From: Chloroflexota bacterium
GTDB lineage: Bacteria > Chloroflexota > Anaerolineae > Anaerolineales > Anaerolineaceae
DNA: 64,000 bases
NCBI GenBank assembly: GCA_021372725.1
Contig: JAJFTV010000088.1
Location: 1-64,000 of the forward strand
Direction: 5' to 3'
Part shown: positions 42,647-50,868 of the stretch, one piece after another
Layout of the letters: each line of letters opens with the position of its first letter
Numbering within the stretch: the stretch's first letter is position 1
Notes under the pieces: model-generated
Seen by the model: only the letters and a program-made list of their open reading frames with translations
Databases searched by the model: none
What the model was told of the DNA's origin: nothing
Translations under genes and position numbers: made by a program

Positions 42647-43894
42647 CTATAACCCGTACATCTCGATGATTTCGTCTTTCGTCTTGCCAAGAATGTTATG
42701 TTTCTTGCCGACCTTGACGAATGCGTCCAGTGCTTTTTCGAGGTGATGGCGTTCATGCCCGGCCGATAACTGGGTGCGGATACGCGCCTGGCCTTTTGCC
42801 ACTACGGGGAAGAAGAACCCGGTTGCATACACTCCTTCATCGTACAGGTCACGCGAGAAATCCTGGGCCAGCTTGGCATTGAAGAGCATGACCGGCACAA
42901 TGGGTGTGTCGCCTTCCTTGAGGATAAAGCCGGCTTCGGAGAGGGCATTTCGCCAGAATTTGGCGTTGACCTCCAGCTTGTCACGCAGGTCGGTGCTTTG
43001 GTTGAGGATTTCGAAGGCTTTCAGTACTCCGGCAATGATGACCGGCGCCATGGCATTGGAGAAAAGATAAGGGCGGGCACGCTGCCGGCACATCTCAACC
43101 AGTTCACTGCGTCCCGATACGCAGCCTCCGGATGCTCCACCCAGCGCCTTGCCAAATGTGGTGGTGATGACATCGATCTTTCCCATCACGCCGCACTTTT
43201 CAGGTGTGCCGCGTCCGGTTTTCCCAATAAAACCGGTGGCATGTGAATCATCCACGAACACCATGGCATCGTATGCTTCGGCAAGTTTGACAATCTCATC
43301 CAGTTTGGCGGCATCGCCATCCATCGAGTACACGCCGTCATTGATAATGATGCGCATACGTTTGTCTTGATACTGCTGAAGCTTTTTCTCCAGGTGATCC
43401 ATGTCACTGTGTTTGTAGGTGTCATGTTCGGCGCTGCACAGACGCATGCCGTCGATGATGGAGGCATGTACCAGCCGGTCCGAGATCATGACGTCATCAG
43501 CGGTCAAAATGGCTTCAAAAACACCGGCATTGGCATCCATACAGGAGGCAAACAGGATGGTGTCTTCAGTGCCCAAAAATTTGGTGACAACCTGTTCCAG
43601 CTCACGGTGAATATCCTGTGTACCGCAAATAAAGCGCACCGATGACATGCCATACCCGCGCGTGTCCAGCCCTTCATGTGCAGCCTTGATAACCTCAGGG
43701 TGGCTGGAAAGGCCAAGGTAGTTGTTGGCGCAAATGTTTATAACCTTTTGGATTTTGGCACCGGAGGGAAATTCCACATCGATGTCAGCCGCCTGGGGTG
43801 AGTGGATGAAGCGTTCCTGTTTGAATATCCCTGCATCCCGAATACCGTTCAACTCATTTTGATAAGTCCCACGCACACGATCATTAAAACTCAT
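42647..43894 (-). CDS. kbl: glycine C-acetyltransferase (2-amino-3-ketobutyrate CoA ligase)
   Basis: PLP alpha-oxoamine synthase of 415 residues. ANNYLGLSSHPEV, GYGMSSVRFICGTQDIHREL (the KBL hallmark), DRLVHASIIDGMRL, VFVDDSHATGFIG and TTTFGKALGGASGG with the Schiff-base Lys. It normally joins acetyl-CoA and glycine, or runs in reverse with threonine dehydrogenase. No tdh is near; instead it ends an operon with a carrier protein, an acyl-activating enzyme and AcpS. The ATG at 43894 has AGGAG six to seven bases upstream; an ATG at 43936 lacks one. Confidence 0.9.
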   Translation of the reverse strand: MSFNDRVRGTYQNELNGIRDAGIFKQERFIHSPQAADIDVEFPSGAKIQKVINICANNYLGLSSHPEVIKAAHEGLDTRGYGMSSVRFICGTQDIHRELEQVVTKFLGTEDTILFASCMDANAGVFEAILTADDVMISDRLVHASIIDGMRLCSAEHDTYKHSDMDHLEKKLQQYQDKRMRIIINDGVYSMDGDAAKLDEIVKLAEAYDAMVFVDDSHATGFIGKTGRGTPEKCGVMGKIDVITTTFGKALGGASGGCVSGRSELVEMCRQRARPYLFSNAMAPVIIAGVLKAFEILNQSTDLRDKLEVNAKFWRNALSEAGFILKEGDTPIVPVMLFNAKLAQDFSRDLYDEGVYATGFFFPVVAKGQARIRTQLSAGHERHHLEKALDAFVKVGKKHNILGKTKDEIIEMYGL

Positions 43895-43995
43895 AGTAAT
43901 CTCCTGTTTTTTGTTGGCAATGCTTGATTTAGTCAAGCTCGAAGAACAACGTTCGATGTTGTCGTCAGGTGTTCTTCGCCCATATTTTCGGACGT

Positions 43996-44241
43996 TTATT
44001 TACCGGTAAACCGTTTTACCAGTTCGCAAATTTTGTTGACGGTGTCAAATGCTTCAGGGCTGGCATCTTCATCGGGGATGGAGATTTTGTATTTCACTTC
44101 CAGAAAACGCTTCAGCGATACCATGGAAAACGAGTCTACCAAACCGCCTGAAATGAGCGGCGTATCGTAGGTGACTTCATCACCCTCGTCGGCATACTCA
44201 TCGATCACATATTCCAGAATTACATCTTTCATATCATCCAT
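43996..44241 (-). CDS. dedicated acyl carrier protein
   Basis: 81-residue acidic helical protein. GLVDSFSMVSLKRFLE contains the Asp-Ser (Ser37) where phosphopantetheine attaches. The DSFSMVSL motif differs from the DSLDTVEL of fatty-acid ACP, so this is probably a specialised carrier, closer to DltC/PCP-like proteins. AAGGAGA precedes the start. It lies between the AMP-forming ligase and kbl; with AcpS in the same operon it should be activated in situ and loaded by the ligase (inference). Confidence 0.87.
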   Translation of the reverse strand: MDDMKDVILEYVIDEYADEGDEVTYDTPLISGGLVDSFSMVSLKRFLEVKYKISIPDEDASPEAFDTVNKICELVKRFTGK

Positions 44242-44339
44242 TGTGTTTCTCCTTGGGGTTTATTTGGGTATGATTACTGCGGTCGAAAATCGCATGAAAT
44301 ATTTTGATGATACTTCTTTTGACAGGTTTCACTTTTATT

Positions 44340-46040
44340 TTAATCACTTTCGAGGGTTGAGGTATCACCGATTTCCTCACCCCACTCTTTGGCATGCAGC
44401 AGCCGGCGCATGATCTTACCGCTGCGTGTTTTTGGCAGATTCTCGACGTATTCGATTTCCTGCGGCATGGCCAGCGGGGAAAGCCGCTTGCGGATAAAGT
44501 TCATGATATCCAGTTCCAGCTCAGCGCTGGGCTCATAATCTGGTTTCAAGGCGACAAAGGCTTTAACCACCTCCATATTGATTTCATCGGGTTTGGCGAC
44601 CACCGCCGATTCGGCCACGGCGTAATGTTCCAGCAGGGCCGATTCCACCTCAAAGGGGCTGACCAGGTGGCCGCCGGTGTTGATCACATCATCATCGCGG
44701 CCGACAAACCAAAAATAGCCATCTGCATCCAGGCGTGCCCGGTCACCCGGCAGATACCAGCCATTGCGGAACTTGTTCCGGTAGGTGGCCTCATTGTTCC
44801 AGTAGGTGCGCATCATGGCCGGCCAGCCTGGGCGGAATGCAATCAGGCCAATCACCCCCGGTTCGGTGATGGGTTCATAAGTTTGCGTATTGAGCACCAC
44901 ACCGGTGATCCCCGGAAAGGGTTTTCCCATCGAGCCGGGTTTGATCTTCATGCCGGGGTAGTTGGAGATCATGATCGAGCCTGTCTCGGTCTGCCAGTAT
45001 GAATCATGGAAAGGCAGCCCGTAAACCCGTTCCGACCAAACCACCGCTTCGGGGTTGAGAGGTTCTCCCACACTCACCAGGTGCCGCAGCGATGACAGGT
45101 CAAAGCGCCTGACAGGTTCCTCACCTGCTTTCATCAGGGAGCGAATGGCAGTGGGCGCAGAATACCAAACCGTCACCTTGTAGCGCTCGATGAAGCTGTA
45201 CCAGGCTTCAGCGGAGAAACCGGAATCGAGCACGCATTGGGTCACCCCCAGCGCCCACGGTGCGATGATCCCGTAGGAGGTGCCGGTCACCCAGCCGGGA
45301 TCGGCCGTGCACCAGTAGATGTCGTTTTCCTGCAGATCCAGCACCCATTTGGCGGTCAGATACTGGGAGATAAGCGAATAGTGAACGTGCTTCACCCCTT
45401 TGGGTTGTCCGGTGGTGCCGGATGTGTAATGAATGATGGAAGGGGTTTCGGCCAACGTGGGGAAAATTTCCAGCGTTTCCACTTTTTCGTCTTCCATGAA
45501 AAAGGCCGTCTCCTTTTCCTTCAGCTCACGCTTCCCGTCGTGATCGACAATGATGATGTATTGCAGCTCGGGCAAGCGGTCAAGGATTTTGCGAACCTTG
45601 GAAACGTGCTTGCGCTGGGTGATGATGGCACGCGTACCGGCGTTTTCCAGCCGCACCCACAGTGAGTCTTCCCCAAAGGCCGAGAACAACGGCTGGGCGA
45701 TGGCACCGATCTTCAGGATTCCCAACAGGCCGATGTACAACTCGGGTACCCGATCCATAAACAGGCAGACCCGTTCGCCGTCATGGATCCCTAAACTGCG
45801 CAGATAAGCTCCAACCGTGTTACTGTACAGACGGACATCGTTATAGCTGTATTGTTTTTTTTCACCCTGGGCATTTTCCCATAACAGGGCTGTTTTACCG
45901 GCTTTGCCCATTGCACAAATTCGATCTGAGCAGTACCAGCCGATATTGATGACGTCGCCGGGGGTGTAACCCAGCTCAGTTTCAACTGTCGACCAACTGA
46001 AATTTTTCACCTTTTCTTCGTACGACCCGATATTTGACAT
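44340..46040 (-). CDS. acetyl-CoA-synthetase-like AMP-forming ligase
   Basis: ANL-superfamily enzyme of 566 residues. YTSGTTGQPKGVKH binds ATP, SYWQTETGS is motif A5, GDRARLDADGYFWFVGRDDD the hinge, and LPKTRSGKIMRR carries the adenylation Lys. The Trp just before QTETG, which restricts acetyl-CoA synthetases to acetate or propionate, is kept, so a short acyl group is likely. It is shorter than the long Acs (about 650 residues) and resembles Bacillus AcsA. In this operon the acceptor could be CoA or the carrier protein. AAGGAG precedes the ATG. Confidence 0.86.
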   Translation of the reverse strand: MSNIGSYEEKVKNFSWSTVETELGYTPGDVINIGWYCSDRICAMGKAGKTALLWENAQGEKKQYSYNDVRLYSNTVGAYLRSLGIHDGERVCLFMDRVPELYIGLLGILKIGAIAQPLFSAFGEDSLWVRLENAGTRAIITQRKHVSKVRKILDRLPELQYIIIVDHDGKRELKEKETAFFMEDEKVETLEIFPTLAETPSIIHYTSGTTGQPKGVKHVHYSLISQYLTAKWVLDLQENDIYWCTADPGWVTGTSYGIIAPWALGVTQCVLDSGFSAEAWYSFIERYKVTVWYSAPTAIRSLMKAGEEPVRRFDLSSLRHLVSVGEPLNPEAVVWSERVYGLPFHDSYWQTETGSIMISNYPGMKIKPGSMGKPFPGITGVVLNTQTYEPITEPGVIGLIAFRPGWPAMMRTYWNNEATYRNKFRNGWYLPGDRARLDADGYFWFVGRDDDVINTGGHLVSPFEVESALLEHYAVAESAVVAKPDEINMEVVKAFVALKPDYEPSAELELDIMNFIRKRLSPLAMPQEIEYVENLPKTRSGKIMRRLLHAKEWGEEIGDTSTLESD

Positions 46041-46055
46041 GGATTAATTTCTCCT

Positions 46056-46436
46056 TTATGCCTGCTTTTCAAGAATGACAATTGCGAGTGCGATTTCCTT
46101 GATATGTGAAAGCGATATGGAGATATGGGAGATGTTTTGGCTCTGGGTGCGGTCTTTTGCCTTTCCATATAATTGAATGAAGGGCTTTCCCTGGTCGTCA
46201 TTCAGGATTTCTATTTCGCAGAAACTCAATCCATCCCGCAGGCCGGTGCCCAACGCTTTGAGAAAAGCTTCCTTGGCTGCAAAGCGGGCTGCGTAGTGTT
46301 CAGCTTTTCGACCGTGATTCTCACAATAGTCCATTTCGGACGGGGTGAATATTTTTTGCAGATACTCACTGCCGCGCGCAGCCAGTGCATCCAGACGTTC
46401 GACTTCGATCAGATCGGTTCCAATACCGAAAATCAT
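46056..46436 (-). CDS. acpS: holo-[acyl-carrier-protein] synthase
   Basis: Transfers 4'-phosphopantetheine from CoA to carrier proteins. IFGIGTDLIEVERL holds the Asp that binds Mg, and ARFAAKEAFLKALGTG the Glu and Lys, the standard AcpS pair of motifs. HISISLSHIKEIALAIVIL is the last strand. The start at 46436 gives 126 residues, the family length; an ATG at 46472 adds an unconserved leader. It lies 15 bases upstream of the ligase gene, which is unusual for a housekeeping acpS and ties it to this carrier protein. Confidence 0.93.
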   Translation of the reverse strand: MIFGIGTDLIEVERLDALAARGSEYLQKIFTPSEMDYCENHGRKAEHYAARFAAKEAFLKALGTGLRDGLSFCEIEILNDDQGKPFIQLYGKAKDRTQSQNISHISISLSHIKEIALAIVILEKQA

Positions 46437-46528
46437 TGTGGTTTCACTTTCCCGTTTTGAGTAAAAGACCAAGGCTGATGCCAGATATTTTGCGGATTTC
46501 GGCCGGTTTGGCCGGAGGGATGCGCGTA

Positions 46529-47188
46529 TTAGAGAGCATTGATGATCCTTTCCTTTGCGTTCTGGGTATGCTCAAAGGTGAGGTGCTCGGAATCGGGCAC
46601 ATTTTTCTGTTCCAGCGCAGCCAATATGGAACGGTGCTCGGTGACCGAAACGCGGGTGTTGCCGCCGTTCTTCCAGGCCAGGTAAATGAAGCGGCTGGTC
46701 AGCCGGTGCAGACGAATAACTGTGTCGATGATATAACGGTTGCGGCTGGCCTCGGCAATCCCTTCGTGAAAATCAAAGTCACATTTCAGAAAGTCAAGAA
46801 TATCATCGTTTGACAGGGCGGCTTCGGAGCGGTTAAGGATCAACTCAAGTTTCCGGATTTCCGTCGCGGTGATGCGGCTGGCTGCCAGACGTGAGGCGAT
46901 CCCTTCCAGGTGTGAGACCGCCTCGATCAACTGGACATAATCGGGCAGGCTCAACTGGGCGATGGAAACCCCATGCCGCGGAACGGCAATCACCAGGTAT
47001 TCCTCCGCCAGCCTTTGCAGCGCTTCACGCAGGGGGGTGCGCCCGCAGCCCAGGCGCTGGATCAACTCGGCTTCACTGATTTTTGCTCCGGGGGCAAGTT
47101 CGAGCGTGATGATCATGTCGCGCAGCGTTTGCTCGATTTTGTCACTGGCACGCAGGTTGTTGATTTCAGGGTTTTCGGCGGGGGTCAT
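46529..47188 (-). CDS. GntR-family regulator, FCD (FadR-like) subgroup
   Basis: 219 residues. Winged helix with ISEAELIQRLGCGRTPLREAL (recognition region), then an all-helical FCD effector domain with HLEGIASRLAA, CDFDFHEGIAEASRN and VTEHRSILAALE, whose Asp and His residues usually hold a metal that binds a carboxylate ligand. It lies upstream of acpS-ligase-ACP-kbl on the same strand and just downstream of an MFS transporter. A perfect palindrome before the start suggests autorepression. Confidence 0.9.
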   Translation of the reverse strand: MTPAENPEINNLRASDKIEQTLRDMIITLELAPGAKISEAELIQRLGCGRTPLREALQRLAEEYLVIAVPRHGVSIAQLSLPDYVQLIEAVSHLEGIASRLAASRITATEIRKLELILNRSEAALSNDDILDFLKCDFDFHEGIAEASRNRYIIDTVIRLHRLTSRFIYLAWKNGGNTRVSVTEHRSILAALEQKNVPDSEHLTFEHTQNAKERIINAL

Positions 47189-47218
47189 ATTTTTATATCG
47201 TTATATTCTGAAATGATA

Positions 47219-47230
47219 ATTGTATACAAT
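47219..47230. promoter_or_regulatory. palindromic GntR/FCD operator ATTGTATACAAT
   Basis: A perfect 12-bp palindrome 31 bases upstream of the GntR start, inside an AT-rich stretch. It fits the TnGTnnnACnA pattern known for FCD regulators. Confidence 0.7.
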
Positions 47231-47299
47231 ACATATATTATTAATATATATTATACGCCAGGCAAGGTAAATGTCAAGGGTTAAGGGCACTTCACTTTC

Positions 47300-48673
47300 T
47301 TACCCCCAGCGGAGAAGGGCCAAACCGGCCAACAGACGTCCAAAGCCAAAGATGACGATGGCTGCCGTCAGTCCAATATGACCGGCAATCAACGGCCCAA
47401 AAATGGAGCCGGCCAAAATCGCGGCGTTCAGGGCAATGTTGTACCAGGCCAGGTGGCCGGCCAGATCAGTATTGGGGATTTGCTCCAGCAGATAATTGAC
47501 CAGGCAGGTGTTGATGGCTCCCCAGCCAATGCCTCCCACCGCCGAAACAAGGATGAACAAGGTGGGTGTCTGGCAGAGAGGCAGAAATACCGGATAGATT
47601 GTAGCGAGGCTTATTCCGATGGCAGTCAGTTTTTGATTGGAAAAACGACGCGACAGTGCACCGATCTGTGTGGTACCCAGCAGCGTGACCAACGAGGAAA
47701 AACTGCTGCCCAGGCTGATCGTTTGGTCTGTGAGATGCAGCACATTGACCTGGTAGATGGGGAATAACGGTATCGCCAGATACAACGCGAACCAGAACAT
47801 AAACAGAATCAGCAGCACAAGCGCATACTTGCCTTTCAGGGCCTTGAAACTGGGCCTTTGAGGCTGACTGGCCTGGTGCATCTTTTTATGGATTTCCAGT
47901 CGCACGTGTGCCGAAGGACTCTTCACCTTGATCTCTTCCAACTGTAATTTCTGATGATTAGCCTGCACCCCGGTATGGGGTCTGATGAGGAAGAGATGCA
48001 GGCAGCTCAACATGGCTCCCACAAAACCGATGAAAAAGACAATCTGGTAATTGATGGGAAAAGTCAGGCGGGTAAGAATCTGCCCGGAAAGGGCCAGTGA
48101 GAGAATGGTGAAGAGGGACAAAAGCATGTTGCGGCGGCTTACCACATGCGCCCGCCATTCGACCGGCACAGTTTCGGCTATCAGGGCGTTCATTCCCACC
48201 GCCAGGCCGGTACCAGGGATGCTGAGCAGGAAGGTGCCGACGATCAGGACCCAAATCAACGGCGTACTGGAGATAAAAAACGGTAATATTGCGAGCCCCA
48301 GGTAGAAAATTCGCTGTGCCACCGCTGATAGAAATACTACTCGTGCGGTGGGTAATTTCTGCATGTAAACGCTGGCCGGAATGGAGAAGATCAGGTTTGC
48401 GATGGCGGGTGCCGCCCCGATAAATCCGATCTGCTGGGTATTGGCTCCGCTGCGTGTGGCAAAGATCGACAAAAAGGACAGGATGGTGCCGTTGAGCACA
48501 GCATACCAGGCAATTTCAAAGTAAAGATTTTTGAAATTGGAGCGGTGTTCAGGCGGGACGATTATTTTTGGGCGATGTGTGCCAAATGTAGGGCTGAAAT
48601 TATTGCGGAATTGCCGAAATGCATCTCCTGGTGATTTTTTGCGAACGGTCTGCTTTTTATCTGGCGTAGACAT
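47300..48673 (-). CDS. MFS transporter, unknown substrate
   Basis: 457 residues: a basic cytosolic N-terminus of about 50 residues, then about 12 hydrophobic segments with a charged central loop (about 230-280, KMHQASQPQRPSFKALKG). The first half has AVGMNALIAETVPVEWRAHV, with the acidic/Arg pattern of loop 2-3-like regions. No specificity motif is recognised. It precedes the GntR gene on the same strand, separated by the operator, and may export or import a compound linked to the carrier-protein operon (inference). Confidence 0.82.
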   Translation of the reverse strand: MSTPDKKQTVRKKSPGDAFRQFRNNFSPTFGTHRPKIIVPPEHRSNFKNLYFEIAWYAVLNGTILSFLSIFATRSGANTQQIGFIGAAPAIANLIFSIPASVYMQKLPTARVVFLSAVAQRIFYLGLAILPFFISSTPLIWVLIVGTFLLSIPGTGLAVGMNALIAETVPVEWRAHVVSRRNMLLSLFTILSLALSGQILTRLTFPINYQIVFFIGFVGAMLSCLHLFLIRPHTGVQANHQKLQLEEIKVKSPSAHVRLEIHKKMHQASQPQRPSFKALKGKYALVLLILFMFWFALYLAIPLFPIYQVNVLHLTDQTISLGSSFSSLVTLLGTTQIGALSRRFSNQKLTAIGISLATIYPVFLPLCQTPTLFILVSAVGGIGWGAINTCLVNYLLEQIPNTDLAGHLAWYNIALNAAILAGSIFGPLIAGHIGLTAAIVIFGFGRLLAGLALLRWG

Positions 48674-48971
48674 TAAATATTATCCCAGCGTCCAATTATA
48701 CCTGTTGAAATTCAACAAAAATCGCGAGTGTTGAAAAAATTTCCAAAGTGTTGGATCCGCTACGCGGGGGATGTTGACAAGAACAGATCGTTCGATGGGA
48801 ATATAAAAAGGAGCTGTCTACTTTTGATACAGCCCCACAAAGGTGCGGGGTGGCAATGTGATTCTATACTGCACTATTTTTACCGCCATCCTCGTAAACT
48901 GGAATTTGACGGAAGGATACGTAATTGAGTGTGAAAATGGTTGTGTTTCTGGTCGATTGGTTCCGGGTTTT
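48674..48971. other. intergenic region with repeat fragments
   Basis: About 300 bases between two minus-strand genes. It contains a GGAGCTGTCTACTTTTGATA piece followed by ACAGCCCCACA (48810-48840), and GGGGTGGCAATGTGATTCTAT, both related to the 14.1-kb repeats. No gene or clear terminator is seen. Confidence 0.4.
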
Positions 48972-49898
48972 TCAGCGGGATTTTCGCCGGAAATAGTATG
49001 CGATGATACCGGTCGAGACTGCCAACCCCAGAAAGATCATGGCAATAGATGCAGGGAATCCATTGGTGGGTGACTGGGCCTGGGTGGTGACAGGGAATGT
49101 CATTTCACTGCCTTCTTCGGGTGGGCGGACACCCAAAATGGGGCTGGATTCCTGACCATCGACCTCCAAAGCCTCCGGCTCCGCCAGCGCGGATTCTTCC
49201 ACTGCGGTGCTGTTTTTACTGGCAGCTTCACCACTATCGGTCGCAGACACCCCGGAATCGGGTGAAGTGACAGGCTGGGATTCCAGGATACCCGTCGCAG
49301 GTGCAGCTTCAGTGATTGTGTCTGCCGCAGGTGCACCCTCTGCCAGTGGGGCTTCTTTCTGATCCGGTGCAGCATAAGCCATGGCAGGAGCATTGTAGTA
49401 AGGCATGCTGGTGCTTTCCGGTCCGCCGCCGCCCTTTCCTTCTGCCGCTGCCATGGGGGGTGGGCCGCCCCAGTAGATGATTTCGGGGTTGCCGGTTTGG
49501 GTGGCATCCAATTCTGAACTCATCGCCATTTCTGATGCGGGCTGGTCAGACTGGATTACGCTTTTATTGCTCAGGGCACCCGGAAGAAATTGTACAAGCA
49601 GCAATACGATTGCGATCATTGCTGATATTGCCGAAGCATAACTGAATATAGGCAGCCAGGCGCTTTTCTTTTGGTTTTTAACCATATCGGGAGTTAAGGC
49701 AAAGCTGTGCGGAACTTTGCGGAGGGGAAGTGAACGAAGCATAGACCGGGTGACCTTCAGTTGGTTCAGCTCATCACGCAGTTGTGGGTCCTCCTGCAAA
49801 CGCTGTTCCAGCATGGCTTTCTCCCGGTCTGTCATCTCTCCATCAATATATGCAGAGAGATTCGACCAGTCTCTTGATCGTTCTTTCACTTCCATCAT
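48972..49898 (-). CDS. membrane anti-sigma factor partner of the ECF sigma
   Basis: 308 residues. The cytosolic N-terminus (SAYIDGEMTDREKAMLEQRL) resembles anti-sigma helices but lacks the His/Cys zinc motif of ZAS proteins. A membrane span (about 83-105), a long Ala/Pro/Glu/Ser-rich outer region, and a second C-terminal span ending in RRKSR follow. Its ATG overlaps the sigma stop (ATGA), a standard sigma/anti-sigma arrangement. What signal the low-complexity outer part senses is unknown. Confidence 0.8.
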   Translation of the reverse strand: MMEVKERSRDWSNLSAYIDGEMTDREKAMLEQRLQEDPQLRDELNQLKVTRSMLRSLPLRKVPHSFALTPDMVKNQKKSAWLPIFSYASAISAMIAIVLLLVQFLPGALSNKSVIQSDQPASEMAMSSELDATQTGNPEIIYWGGPPPMAAAEGKGGGGPESTSMPYYNAPAMAYAAPDQKEAPLAEGAPAADTITEAAPATGILESQPVTSPDSGVSATDSGEAASKNSTAVEESALAEPEALEVDGQESSPILGVRPPEEGSEMTFPVTTQAQSPTNGFPASIAMIFLGLAVSTGIIAYYFRRKSR

Positions 49899-50503
49899 TC
49901 TGCCTCGTCTTCTAGACGGAATTTTTCAGGTAAAAGTTCCCGATATTCTCTTAAACAACCCTGTAATCGCAAACGGGCACGCGCCAACCGTGATTTTACC
50001 GTACCCAGCGGACGGTTTATTGCGCGTGAGACATCCATGTAATCCAATCCTTCCACATCGACCATCACGACAATCATCCGAAATTCATCCGGCAGATCAT
50101 TCAGACAATGCTGGATGGCGGTTTCAAGCTCGGCGGTTACAATCGTTTCCTCAGGCGATGGATTGTCATCGGCAAGCCAGTTCGGTGACTCGATCTCCTC
50201 ATCGTCTTCCTGACTGACCGGTTCAAGTGAAACACGAGGCTGCCTTTTTTGTCGGCGAAGTTCATCGTAACACTGGTTGGTAACAATTCGCAGCAGCCAG
50301 GCTTTGAACGACCCCCCCCTGAACCCCTTGATGTTGTTGTACGCAGCAATCATGGCAAGCTGGGTTGCGTCTTCAGCGGAATCCGGATCTGAAAGGATCC
50401 GGTAGGCAAGGTTATATGCCAATTCCTGATGGATTAAAACCAGGCGGTTAAATGCGTTGAGATCCCCCCCTCTTGCTGCAATTGCCAGCTCTAATTCATC
50501 CAT
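49895..50503 (-). CDS. ECF sigma factor
   Basis: 202 residues. Region 2: FNRLVLIHQELAYNLAYRIL and DATQLAMIAAYNNIKGFRGG, then FKAWLLRIVTNQCYDELRRQ. An acidic linker follows, and region 4 is LPDEFRMIVVMVDVEGLDYM with GTVKSRLARARLRLQ as the -35 reading helix. First gene of a two-gene unit with its anti-sigma. A TATAAT lies 51 bases upstream on the minus strand without a good -35. Confidence 0.93.
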   Translation of the reverse strand: MDELELAIAARGGDLNAFNRLVLIHQELAYNLAYRILSDPDSAEDATQLAMIAAYNNIKGFRGGSFKAWLLRIVTNQCYDELRRQKRQPRVSLEPVSQEDDEEIESPNWLADDNPSPEETIVTAELETAIQHCLNDLPDEFRMIVVMVDVEGLDYMDVSRAINRPLGTVKSRLARARLRLQGCLREYRELLPEKFRLEDEAE

Positions 50504-50868
50504 GTGGATAAGTATCCCCTTTTTATTTCTGTCATGATTATGTATCCGCTAACATTATAATACGTGCATGACAAGTTCTCATAACGAGGGTTGGATCTGT
50601 AAGCACAAGGTGGGCGTGGTGTTTCGGATGAGATCATCCTGTCGTAACTATCCTCATCGTCCACGCTGAACGCAGTGAAGTGTCCGCCCAAGAGTCTGCG
50701 CCACAATTAACTCGATTTGGAAACACTATACGGGCGTATCGGTGCAGATAAAGAATGATGCGAAGACGGGCCCTTGGGCGGATGTCTCACTTCGTTCGAC
50801 ATGACAACGTAAGGAGCATTACGCTTTTTTATCCGGATGAAATGAAGAATTCACACAAGGGCACATTT
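50504..50868. other. intergenic region with dispersed repeat pieces
   Basis: 365 bases. It contains a minus-strand -10 for the sigma gene (TATAAT at 50554-50559). It also carries repeat fragments: GGGCGGATGTCTCACTTCG followed by TTCGACATGACAACG (50773-50807) and CAAGGGCACATTT (50858-50870), relatives of the interior of the 23.6-kb element, and CGCAGTGAAG-containing sequence like 12.7 kb. Confidence 0.5.
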
